From Hoplostethus atlanticus (lineage: Eukaryota > Chordata > Actinopteri > Trachichthyiformes > Trachichthyidae), in contig JAXDDX010000003.1 in assembly GCA_034670405.1 (NCBI GenBank), positions 2,829,501 to 2,893,500 of the forward strand: a stretch of 64,000 nucleotides of DNA, given 5' to 3'. The translations under genes were made by a program, and so were the position numbers. The notes under the pieces were generated by a model. That model was not told the origin of the DNA. It did not search any database and was given only the letters and a program-made list of their open reading frames with translations. How positions within the stretch are numbered: position 1 is the stretch's first letter; the number at the start of each line of letters is the position of its first letter. Of this stretch, positions 11,311 to 21,181 are shown one piece after another.

Positions 11311-12370
11311 ATTACTTTTCAGATTATGTTGTTTTATTTTGATTGATGTAGCCAGTAAATGTAATTATAAGATAACCTCAAGCACGAATCCCACCTAAAT
11401 GACTCAGCACACTCGCTATTTTTCGGTGTGATGCTTCTTCACACTCATATAGTACATTCACCTAGTAAAAATGTACTCTTTTACTTTTGGCACCTGAACA
11501 GCTCCACCAAAGCAGTTTGGGGTCAAGTGCCTTGCTCATGGGCACATCAGCTGTAGTTGTAGAGGGAAAGGAACTTTTTTACTCATTGAGTTCCCTCACC
11601 CAGATTTTCCCAGCCACTCCAGGAATTCAAGACTACACCATTTTTTCCAACTACTAGGCTGCTGCTATTTATGTTGAGTGACAGACAAGCATGTTTTTTT
11701 TGTGAAAGACGTGAAGACCGTTGAAATTGGAATGCATGTATTTGCCATTTGACAATGGCATACAGTTTCTACATCTCTCAGTCTTAAATCTGAGATTGTA
11801 TTGAGGATTAAACTGTATTGTTTTCATTTGCCTTTGTCTAGCATAATTCAGCATACAGATGTAGACTATGTCCCACTTTTACTTCATGCACTGCTGCAAT
11901 ATTGATCCCTTCCAGAGAAGATACTGTATATCTGAGAAATGCTTCCTTTACTCTACAACTCATAGGCAATAGTGAAAACCAAAATACTAATGAAGGATAG
12001 ATGCAGTATGGGTATTTCCATGGTCAATTATTTTTTGTCTTTTCCATTTGCATCACCTCTGTGGCCCTCTTCACACCTCTGATTTGTTCTGCCATACGTT
12101 CTGGTAAGCTTGGCATCACACTGGAGAGCTTTGGAGAGAGGGGGTCATTAGCTGGGGCATACTGGCCATTAACAAGCAAGCATCAAGTCACACTTGCATT
12201 TCTCAGTTTTTTGTTGTTATTGGGTTTTCGCTAATTAAGGGTGCCTCCTTGTGTTTGTGCATGTGTATCTGTCTAGAAAATATTGATTGGAAAAAGTGAT
12301 TGGTCTAACAAAATAATCACAAATGATGGTCATTTTGTAAGGACAGTAGGTAACTTAACTCATGGTCTTT

Positions 12371-12371
<1 letters not shown>

Positions 12372-12401
<30 letters not shown>
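12372..12401. repeat. (GT)15 microsatellite
   Basis: Perfect GT run of 30 nt. Confidence 0.97.
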
Positions 12402-12403
<2 letters not shown>

Positions 12404-12581
12404 CAGAGCAGGACTATTTGATCCCTGCCTAGCTCTCACATAGATGGAAGTTAAATTGGGCATAGAATAGAGAGAGATCATTATCCTAATCACTAGAAGC
12501 TACGGGGTTATAGTTGTACAAGAGAAGCATGCTCTGAGATAATTCCAAGGCATACAATGGCAGAGATATACACCCAAGCAT

Positions 12582-12582
<1 letters not shown>

Positions 12583-12612
<30 letters not shown>
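12583..12612. repeat. (CA)15 microsatellite
   Basis: Perfect CA run of 30 nt, about 80 nt outside the left end of the large palindrome. Confidence 0.97.
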
Positions 12613-12619
<7 letters not shown>

Positions 12620-12693
12620 ACACAGAGCAAAAAAACGCTCATCAGCTTAGAATAACCCAACGAACATAACAAGAAACACGGCTACCAATTAGG

Positions 12694-13738
12694 CCTTTCT
12701 CTTTCTTCTCTCTCTCTCATGTCTTTCTTTTTTTCCCCACCCCATCTACATTTTTTGCCCATAATTAGATGTTCCATAACAACAGAATGAATCTTCAACC
12801 TCGGTTACCTCAGAAGGAGCTAACTGGTGTTCTCTAATAACAACAATGTCCCTGACAAGGACAGCAAATTCTCGGGGAATACCAGCTGTTCTATCAATAC
12901 AATATGTACAGTATGTTGCTTTGTCGCCGCGAGAGCATTAAATGTTCCTGCATGTAAGCCGGGCCTAATCAAACACGGGCCTAACCCTAACCCTTTCCGA
13001 TCGCTAACTCACATCGGTCAATACTGAAACCACATTGTCAAAACTCTTCATACAGTCTGCATTACCAACATGCATCTTGGCCAAACAGTTAATCTCACCT
13101 CCAAAACTCACTCAAACCACCAAAACACTTCATACATGTCTCAAAATAAGCTCGTTCAACCACAACACTGGCAACACTTCTCACTCAGAAAGCATACATT
13201 GTCACTCATAACACACTAACCTAAAAAACACTAACAACAGGGAGCATTAAATAAATGATGAACTTTTATTTTTGAAGTTTGAATGATTTTTCACATAAAT
13301 CAGTATTTCATTATAGAATAAGAATAACACCTTTTCACTTTATTGACTGTACTAAAGTAATGTATGTAACCAGTATGTATGTAACAAGAATGAATCAGAA
13401 ATTCAGCAATTTGCTTCAAATCGTAATTTACTGTATTTGTGAAAAATAAAAAGTTGAAACAAAAACAAAATCCTGAAATTCCAGGAGGCAACCTTTGGAT
13501 CCTAAAACACAAAATATATTTCAAAATGTACATGTAAAAATGTAAACATACTGTATTGTACTGTAATATGTAGTTCAACTGAAGGATGCACATCTCACGT
13601 GTTGTTTTGTTGGAAAATTCTTACTATTGATGCAACTGATTTGGTTGCACCCTTACAGTAAACCAGCCTCTCTCAAAGACAGACCATGGTTTACAACATG
13701 GTCAATAATTGTGGCCCTTATTCAGCTTTCAGCTGAAA
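12694..13738. repeat. left arm of a 2.9-kb palindrome
   Basis: This arm reads almost identically to the reverse complement of 14111-15582 once a roughly 0.4-kb insertion in that arm is removed. The outer part looks identical over at least 200 nt: the same 66-codon frame, starting MFSNNNNVPDKDSKF, appears at 12827-13027 plus and 15249-15449 minus. Inner parts differ by point changes and a 13-nt deletion near 13636. The arm contains a terminal-repeat-like block at 12995-13060 and, on the minus strand, a transposase N-terminus remnant. Confidence 0.9.
13596..13690 (-). pseudogene. Tc1/mariner-like transposase N-terminus remnant (left arm)
   Basis: The minus strand reads HGLSLREAG, then in another frame TVRVQPNQ and ASIVRIFQQNN. 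This is the N-terminal helix-turn-helix of a Tc1/mariner-like transposase type common in fish (relatives have the order MREAGQRVQPN...TVASIIRTFR). Compared with the right-arm copy it lacks 13 nt, breaking the frame. The rest of the transposase, including the catalytic acidic residues, is absent. Confidence 0.6.
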
Positions 13739-14110
13739 TTGCAATCAGCTGTGTTTGGAATGATTATTATTTCATTTAATTGTAAATCCTCTGCTAAAAT
13801 TTTCTATATATTTCAATATAGTTACTGCAGAAATCATTCTGTTTTGAATGTGTTTTTTACAGTTTTGAAAACAGTGTGTTAGCATTTGAAAAATGTGCTG
13901 CTAATATATAGTGTTTTGCAGGTGGTGGAGTATGAATGAGAAAAGAGTTCATGGATTTTGGAGAATGTGGTCATTGAATGCATTTTGTGTGAAAGCAATG
14001 AAAAATGATTCACAGTTTGGTCCACATAGACTTCTGTTTCGCTGACTGTGTGAAGAGTTTTGACAATGTGACTTCAGTATTGATCGATGCGAGTTAGCGA
14101 TCAGAAAAAA
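13739..14110. other. central spacer of the palindrome with an extra terminal-repeat copy
   Basis: AT-rich spacer between the palindrome arms. At 14047-14106 it contains a third, diverged copy of the block also found at 15221-15280 and, inverted, at 12995-13060; shared words are GAAGAGTTTTGACAATGTG and GAGTTAGCGATC. The interval 12995-14106 may therefore be a non-autonomous DNA element with about 55-60-bp terminal inverted repeats. Confidence 0.55.
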
Positions 14111-14156
14111 AACTTCAGCTGAAAGCTGAATAAGGGCCACAATTGACCATGTTGTA

Positions 14157-14263
14157 AACCATGGTCTCTCTTTGAGAGAGGCTGGTTTACTGTAAGGGTG
14201 CAACCAAATCTGCAGCGTTCAACAGTTGCATCAATAGTACGAATTTTCCGACAAAACAACAGG
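14157..14263 (+). pseudogene. Tc1/mariner-like transposase N-terminus remnant (right arm)
   Basis: The better-preserved copy. Frame one gives NHGLSLREAG (14157-14186); after a small indel a second frame gives RVQPNLQRSTVASIVRIF then RQNNR (14195-14263). This matches the DNA-binding helix-turn-helix of fish Tc1/mariner-like transposases, which bind the terminal repeats. The last codon AGG is followed by GTGAG, a plausible splice donor, so the source gene may have had an intron here. No downstream catalytic exon is found in the window. Confidence 0.65.
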
Positions 14264-14295
14264 TGAGATGTGCATCCTTCAGTTGAACTACATTT

Positions 14296-14708
14296 CAAGT
14301 CAGGAGAGACTAGTTGTACGGGAAAGTAAGCTTTATTTGTGGTAACAAATATGAGAATATTGGCGGTAGCTCCGGTTGGGATCGAACAGGTTAGAGGCGA
14401 AACCCGCGAATCTCTGAGGAGCAGGAACTCCCCCCGTAGGCCGTTCTTCATGGCGGGGTAGATTCGCTGACGACCAACTGGAGCCTGGCACTGGTGGTGG
14501 TGGGGAGGCGGTGGGGTCCAGCAGCGATGCACCTGAAATGAGGGTGTGGCGGCTTGCCATTGGTTCCTCCGAGGGAGGACGGGGAGTGCCCTTGCTTAAA
14601 GGGCTGATTGAATAACGAGTGAGGCCGGTGCAGAAGAGCGCCTGGAGTAGCGATGATAAATAAGTGAGGGATAGGTAGTCTTCCTGATTGAACTTAGGCT
14701 AAGCTTCA
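14296..14708. mobile_element. roughly 0.4-kb insertion in the right palindrome arm
   Basis: Present only in the right arm; the left arm reads straight through the equivalent site near 13570. The insert is flanked by a possible 3-nt CAT duplication. Its ends share an imperfect inverted similarity (TTCAAGTCAGGAGAGACTA near the left end; reverse complement of the right end TTCAATCAGGAAGACTA). On the minus strand an AATAAA lies about 40 nt from one end, which could also fit a solo-LTR-like or 3'-UTR origin. Class not determined. Confidence 0.6.
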
Positions 14709-15580
14709 TATTACAGTACAATACAGTATGTTTACATTTTTACATGTACACTTTGAAATATATTTTGTGTTTTAGGATCTAAAGGTTGCCTCCTGGAATT
14801 TCAGGATTTGTTTTTGTTTCAACTTTTTATTTTTCACAAATACAGAAAATTACAATTTGAAGCAAATTGCTGAATTTCTGATTCATTCTTGTTACATACA
14901 TACTGGTTACATACATTACTTTAGTACAGTCAATAAAGTGAAAAGGTGTTATTCTTATTCTATAATGAAATACTGATTTATGTGAAAAATCATTCAAACT
15001 TCAAAGATAAAAGTTCATCATTTATGTAATGCTCCCTGTTGTTAGTGTTTTTTAGGTTAGTGTTTTATGAGTGACAATGTATGCTTTCTGAGTGAGAAGT
15101 GTTGCCAGTGTTGTGGTTGAACGAGCTTATTTTGAGACATGTATGAAGTGTTTTGGTGGTTTGAGTGAGTTTTGGAGGTGAGATTAACTGTTTGGCCAAG
15201 ATGCATGTTGGTAATGCAGACTGTATGAAGAGTTTTGACAATGTGGTTTCAGTATTGACCGATGTGAGTTAGCGATCGGAAAGGGTTAGGGTTAGGCCCG
15301 TGTTTGATTAGGCCCGGCTTACATGCAGGAACATTTAATGCTCTCGCGGCGACAAAGCAACATACTGTACATATTGTATTGATAGAACAGCTGGTATTCC
15401 CCGAGAATTTGCTGTCCTTGTCAGGGACATTGTTGTTATTAGAGAACACCAGTTAGCTCCTTCTGAGGTAACCGAGGTTGAAGATTCATTCTGTTGTTAT
15501 GGAACATCTAATTATGGGCAAAAAATGTAGATGGGGTGGGGAAAAAAAGAAAGACATGAGAGAGAGAGAAGAAAGAGAAA

Positions 15581-15599
15581 GGGTTAGGGTTAGGGTTAA
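15581..15599. repeat. interstitial telomere-like repeat (TTAGGG)3
   Basis: About three GGGTTA units at the exact outer border of the right palindrome arm. Two further units occur inside each arm (about 12980-12993 and 15282-15295). Confidence 0.8.
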
Positions 15600-15877
15600 T
15601 AAATAGGGGTAAATAATCACCTTTTGCTCTATATTAAGTTATTTGTGGTTGGTTTTGGGAGGTGGAAACGGAGGGTCCAACTTATGTTATGCCTTTAGTG
15701 ACACTCTCCTAGACGGGGCATAACATGTGGTACACCCCTTCCTCTGGTGCTCAGTTTACAGTTTATAAATGGTAAAAATAGACAGACAGACGGAAAAGAC
15801 CCCACACACATTTAGCGTTATTTAAGTGTGTGTTTGTGTTATTCCACATGTGGTAGTAGTTGAAGTGTTCATTATTA

Positions 15878-15909
<32 letters not shown>

Positions 15910-16999
15910 CCGGAGTAGCATGTACAGTAAGAGCCCTTTCCCTCTGCAAACCCTCTGAGTTGTTTCCCAGCATCCCTGATGAGCTTGGATCCATCATGAG
16001 GCTATCACACTGGAGAGATTTGCAGAGAGAGGGGTTAGCACTGGCTAACAAACATGCCATAATGGGATTCTTCATAACATGTCCTAGCGGGATTATTTTC
16101 TTGATGTTCGAAAGAGCATGGCTGTTCAGTTTCAGTTGCTAGGGTTTTGTTTTCATTACTGCGTTTGTGTTAGGTGGTGTTTGATTTCCGTTACTTTAGT
16201 GGACATGAAAATTATGAGAAATGTTTTTATGTATTTATGTATTTGGGGATGTGAGTCTAAAATAGACAGTCCAAATAAGGAACTGTTTGAAAGTTTGTAG
16301 TTTGAAAACTACAGCCACTCAAAGTGAGAACCCACCCTGAAACAGAATTCACACATTTTCTTGAACCCTTCAGTCTTGATTTCTGAACTTTCCTTTTAGC
16401 AGTGATCATTAGTATTTACACTAAATCTTTTTTTCTGACGTTAAAATATTTCACACATATGAATTTTGAATGAATGTCTCGATCTCTTCCTTCAGTGTTC
16501 ACAAATGTATGAGTGCTGAAAGAAATGCTGACAGGAACAAAACAAGTTGAAGTGAAATAAATAAATTATGGTCGGAAAGCCTGGGCAATCTCATAGAATA
16601 TTGATTAAATCCCAACTCCAATCAACTCAAGACATTCCATATTTACCCATAATTTTAGCATGTCCTATGGAGTCCAATTAATTAATTTAGTGCCACAGAA
16701 ACATCCTGTGACAGTTTTTAATCCTTTTTTTCACGTGGATTAAAGAAATTTCAGCCGCGACTGTCATGAAATCAGACTGAAGCTGGCAGGTGAGAGGCAG
16801 AGAAAAGAAAACGAGAATGAACAAAAAAAAACAACCCAAAAAACAGATGGGACAACAAAGAAAGATAGAACTGCAAAGAAATGGAAATGCCAGAACTATC
16901 AATGGGTAATTACTTTGAAAGTGCAGATCTCTCTCTGACTAGCGTTCTCTCACTCATTGCTGCTTCCCATCTTTCCTGTCATCTGTAGAGGTCCTGTTA
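15600..16999. other. no gene seen; (GT)14 and one duplicated segment
   Basis: (GT)14 at 15880-15908. The segment 15990-16060 (CACACTGGAGAGATTTGCAG and neighbours) is related to 12105-12165. The remainder is AT-rich with no protein-like frame. Confidence 0.5.
15880..15908. repeat. (GT)14 microsatellite
   Basis: Perfect GT run of 29 nt. Confidence 0.97.
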
Positions 17000-18440
17000 T
17001 CCCAGTATCTGCGCCTTCCTCCCTTGCTCCATGGACCCGCTGCAGTTTGCTTATCGTCCCAACAGATCCACGGATGATGCTGTCTCCCAGGTACTGCACA
17101 CCACACTCTCTCATCTGGACAGCCGGAAGGGGGGCTATGTGAGACTGCTGTTCATTGACTATAGTTCAGCTTTCAATACCATAGTCCCCACCAGACTGGC
17201 TGGCAAGTTGATTGAGCTGGGACTGAACACCCCCCTGTGTGCCTGGATCCTGGACTTCCTGACCGCCAGGCCCCAGGTGGTCAGGGTGGGTAGACACACC
17301 TCCAACCCCCTCACCCTGAACACAGGATCCCCCCAGGGTTGCGTCCTCAGCCCCCTACTGTACTCCCTGTACACACATGACTGTGTGGCCAGGTTCAGCT
17401 CCAACACCATCATTAAGTTTGCGGATGACACAGTGGTGGTGGGCCTGATCTCCAACAACGACGAGAAGGCCTACCTGGAGGAAGTTGCTGATCTGTCACT
17501 CTGGTGCCAGGACAACAGCCTCCTCCTGAATGTCACCAAAACTAAGGAGCTGATTGTGGACTTTAGGAGGACACAACATCAGAGGACGTACTCACCACTG
17601 GGGATTAATGGGACTACTGTGGAGAGGGTGAGCAGGTATAAATACCTGGGAGTCCACATCACTGAAGATCTGACATGGACAACACACACAGACACTCTGG
17701 TGAGAAAGGCGAGGCAGCGCCTTTACCACCTCAGGCAACTGAGGAAATTTAAAGTCTCCCGGAGGATCCTTCAGTCCTTCTACTCTGGAGCTGTAGAGAG
17801 CATCCTGACAGGAAGCATCACTGCCTGGTTTGGCAGCAGCTCCGCTCAGGACAGGAAGGCTCTGCAGAGAGTAGTGCGTTCGGCTGAGCGCACTATTGGA
17901 ACTACACTCCCCACCCTGCAGGACTTGTACACCAGGAGGTGCAGAACCAGAGCCTGCAGGATCATGAAGGATCCTCACCACCCCAACAACGGACTGTTTC
18001 AGCTGCTGCGGTCAGGCAAGCGCCTCCGTAGTCACGCTGCCAAAACAGAGAGACTGAGACGGAGTTTCTTTCCTCAGGCCATCAGGACTGTGAACTCTGA
18101 CCTCACCAGGGCCCCCACCAAGACACACACACTGCCCCTCTTATGCACACACACACACTTAGGTAAAGACTACACATAATTTATATTATATTATACATAC
18201 AATTTTCCCTTTTTTTACTATATTTTTTTTTATAAAGTGCTCTTATTGTAAATATTGTGTTGTTTTTTATATAGAGCTCTTAAAAACTGTGACATTGTAA
18301 ATATTGTGTTGGTTATTGTAAATAGTGTGAACCTGTTATTTTGCACATTTCTGCTAAGCATTGCCACTTTGCATTTCACTACACACCTTGTGTGTGTATG
18401 TGACAATTAAACTTCTTGAATCTTGAATCTTGAATCTTGA
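17000..18440 (+). mobile_element. 5'-truncated L2/Maui-type LINE
   Basis: Non-LTR retrotransposon copy starting within the RT domain and ending in a 3' UTR and short tandem tail (TCTTGAA)n at 18414-18440, just after TGACAATTAAACTTC. A truncated 5' end and a short-repeat tail without poly-A are typical of L2/CR1-group elements in fish. The 5' breakpoint is near 17000, but no target duplication was established. Confidence 0.85.
17031..18179 (+). CDS. LINE ORF2 partial: reverse transcriptase to C-terminus, open frame
   Basis: A 382-codon frame with no internal stop, running from RT block 1 ([16 protein letters not shown], residues 2-17) through [10 protein letters not shown] (41-50), [16 protein letters not shown] (99-114) and the catalytic FADD (130-133), to a thumb/C-terminal region with [15 protein letters not shown] and [20 protein letters not shown]. 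Full ORF2 proteins of this family also have an N-terminal AP endonuclease and more RT sequence, so this is roughly the C-terminal 40 percent and cannot be autonomous. The ATG is internal to the original protein. The clean frame suggests a fairly young insertion. Its family matches the LINE at 28.8 kb. Confidence 0.85.
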   Translation: MDPLQFAYRPNRSTDDAVSQVLHTTLSHLDSRKGGYVRLLFIDYSSAFNTIVPTRLAGKLIELGLNTPLCAWILDFLTARPQVVRVGRHTSNPLTLNTGSPQGCVLSPLLYSLYTHDCVARFSSNTIIKFADDTVVVGLISNNDEKAYLEEVADLSLWCQDNSLLLNVTKTKELIVDFRRTQHQRTYSPLGINGTTVERVSRYKYLGVHITEDLTWTTHTDTLVRKARQRLYHLRQLRKFKVSRRILQSFYSGAVESILTGSITAWFGSSSAQDRKALQRVVRSAERTIGTTLPTLQDLYTRRCRTRACRIMKDPHHPNNGLFQLLRSGKRLRSHAAKTERLRRSFFPQAIRTVNSDLTRAPTKTHTLPLLCTHTHLGKDYT

Positions 18441-18521
18441 GATGTCATCTCTCCATCGCCTTAGGCCAGATGATATTCCCTGCCAATCATGGAACACGCC
18501 CATGCACTCACACACAGATGC

Positions 18522-18563
<42 letters not shown>

Positions 18564-20034
18564 CATACAGGCATGTCGTACACACACGCACGCTTCTCCA
18601 GCACCTATCAGTACAGCTGAGCAACACCAACAGGCAAGCACTGCCAGGTGAGTATGTAGGACTTTTCACAAATCACTTAGCTGAGATTGCTTTTCTATAT
18701 CCAGCCTGAGATTGTGCCTGAATACAACAGACAGACAAGACTGAAACAGGTATACAGGTAACATACCTGCTTCACCTTTTTGATGTCTTTTGTTGCGCAC
18801 GCTTGTCTTTTCTTTCCTTTTAGGTAAGAGTAGAACAAACAAGCAACATGAAAATGACTTGACTTTCTTTGATCCTGGCATCATGCATCCTCATGAAGTG
18901 AATTGCAGACAGCTACCGCAGCGCTCTCAAGCGTTACTGAGACAAACAGTAGTTCATGTAGCTCAACGCTTTATTGTTATTATTTAGACATGCAATTTTG
19001 AGTGTGAATCACAGGCTGAAAGTGTGTGATTGCAGCATGTCATACTCAGGATGACAGACCGTGCATGCATTACAAATACATTAAAACAAGTGGAGCCTGT
19101 TTGACACCTTTTGCTTTCAGCACCCATCGCAGTCATGCCACCAATGTTTATTCAAGGGTATGTTGCTTAGTAATTATTTACCTTAAAAACATACATATGC
19201 TTGTCAAGAGCATTTCAGTCTCTGCTACGTTACAGCTTGAAACCTTGTTTGGGGCAGAAAAGGCCGTGGGGCAGCCTTTTGATCTTTTCAGAAAAACTTG
19301 GCTTTTAAACAGGGGGATGCTCCATCCAGCAGCCCTGATGAAGCGAGGGATTCAAAGGGTTTGGGATGATTCAGCAATCCATAAATCAAAACCTCTAACT
19401 GTTTATTTATTTGCGCAGTGATAAAACACAGAAGTGAAGTGGTAAAAAAACAATGATAAAACATGGAATCAAGAGAAAAAAAGACTGCAAATTTGTGTAA
19501 GGTGAGATAAAAAAAAAAAACAAACAAATCAAAGGAGCTGGTATAAAATACTTCACTTAAAACAAATGTTTTCTTCATTTTATCATCTGGTCCTGTCTGA
19601 TTCCCAGTCTAGACTCAACATTAAATCATAGTGTGAGTGGAGAGGTGGGGGGGGGGCTGTTAATATAACAGCATTGGAACATCAAGCTCGCTCCAATTTG
19701 CTCCGGCGCCGCTCACGGTAATGCATCGCCAAAGCCCTACCTGTGAAAGTGGCTGGGCACGTTAGGACAGGCAGAAACCTTGCCCACCATACAGCCCCCC
19801 TCCTCCCTCCAAAGAAAAAACAAAGAAATAAAGTCTACTTCTCTAGCCTGCTGATTAGGGGGAAAACAGAACAAATTTGGATCAAGTGGAGGTGAGGAGA
19901 GTGGAGGTGAGGAAGGAGTTTCCTTTCGCTCAACTCATATGCACTGACTATACCGAGCAACACATCATCTGCCTCTTGGCTAAAGTTCATCTTATTTGTA
20001 TTACTAATAGGCCTCATTCTTCCTCACTCACTTT
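18441..20034. other. no gene seen; (CA)14
   Basis: (CA)14 at 18530-18557. The remainder has no protein-like frame. 19680-19730 is GC-richer with CpGs but lacks a recognised gene. Confidence 0.5.
18530..18557. repeat. (AC)14 microsatellite
   Basis: Perfect AC run followed by ATATATACATAC. Confidence 0.97.
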
Positions 20035-20290
20035 CTCTTGTTATAATTTGCGTGGGCCAAGCACCTCTATAGGAGCCGGGCTCTGTGTGAGCACTAATTG
20101 GAGAATGGCGGTATGCACGTTTTAGGCTGCAGCGCCCCGAGAGCCCTGCAGAAGGTACGCATAGTGTGCGCTCGTACCACCTGGAGGCTGCTGCGCTGTA
20201 TATCCACATATCAGGAGACAGCTCGATGAACTATTGTGGATAAGTCAAGGCGTGAATTCAATATTTTGTTCAGCGATCCTCTTAGTTCAC
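20035..20290 (-). repeat. dispersed unidentified family, copy A
   Basis: Read on the minus strand, this shares TGTGGATATACAGCGCAGCA with TGTGGATATACAACACACCA at 54129-54148, and CAGGGCTCTCGGGGCGCTGC plus CAGAGCCCGGCTCCTATAGA with corresponding words at 27510-27575. Similarity with copy C extends through CTGAACAAAATATTGAATTC. It is not a recognised named element, and no tRNA-like promoter is obvious. Confidence 0.6.
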
Positions 20291-21094
20291 CCACTGAGCA
20301 ATGGTTTATAGCCATCTAGGCTAAGGTGCGGCTACATAGGGGTTAAAAGTGAAGGTTTTAGACGTCTACAAAGATTAAAGCATCATATCTTGTACATCTG
20401 GAATTCTCTTTGATATTTGCAGCTGTTTATGCTTGTTTATGTGCTACTACAGCACTTCAGTGTCAACAGGTGGCGTTTTTAAAGTCATCGTCAGTCTTCT
20501 AACTCCAAACTTGCATACCCCCCCCCCACCCGAGCACCTATAAAGTGCTACCGCTCTTGTTTACTTTCTTTTATCTTTTTTCACATTTTCCATTCCAACC
20601 ACACAGCGAGATAGCAGACATGGCCAGTCACTGAGCTCTCTCAGAAAGTGACGGCTGTCCTCTTTTCATTCTTGCTGTGATATGTCTTTTTTTCACCATC
20701 CCTTCATCTCCCGCACCTATCAACCGGTCCTCACCCACTATTCCCCCACCCCACCCACTCCCCGCCCTCCGCTTGTCTCTCTACTCATCTCTTTCATCTG
20801 GGGGTTGTTTTCATCCCCACCCCTCCACCTCCAGCCCTCCATACCCTCAGGGCCCCTGTTGAATTCTGGTAGAGATTGAAAGCGGGAGCTATGGGGAACC
20901 GATGTTCCCTTTCAATATTTAATATTTTAACATTTAATCCAAAGCACTGTCATGTGCTCCCTCCCTCTCTCTCCCCCCTCTCTCTCTCCCTCTGTTTCAG
21001 CTCAGCACAGAGACTGGCCACTCTTACCAGTGTCCTCTTGCTGTCCTCTCTCTGTTTTTGGCTTATCACAGAGACTGGGCAAATCTCTGCAGAG
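20291..21094. other. no gene seen
   Basis: Includes a C run of about nine at 20519-20527 and CT-rich DNA at 20700-20860. Frames here are Pro/Ser low-complexity readings. Confidence 0.5.
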
Positions 21095-21175
<81 letters not shown>

Positions 21176-21181
21176 TCTCTT
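21095..21181. repeat. (CT)n microsatellite
   Basis: About 85 nt of CT with two single-base interruptions (CG near 21105, CCC near 21171). It is the longest CT run in the window. Confidence 0.95.

Larger units (their letters stand above)
11311..12693. other. no gene seen; microsatellites and one duplicated segment
   Basis: Holds (GT)15 at 12372-12401, (CA)15 at 12583-12612 and a segment at about 12105-12165 related to 15990-16060. No protein-like frame. Confidence 0.5.
14111..15582. repeat. right arm of the 2.9-kb palindrome (interrupted)
   Basis: Reverse complement of 12694-13738, split by extra sequence at about 14296-14708. The outer end stops at the start of a TTAGGG-like run at 15581. 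Identity is highest in the outer 300 nt. Confidence 0.9.

Noticed and set aside
12827..13027. 66-codon frame repeated at 15249-15449 as a possible small conserved gene
   Set aside because: Its duplication is explained by the palindrome, and similarity to 11190-11310 does not preserve the reading.
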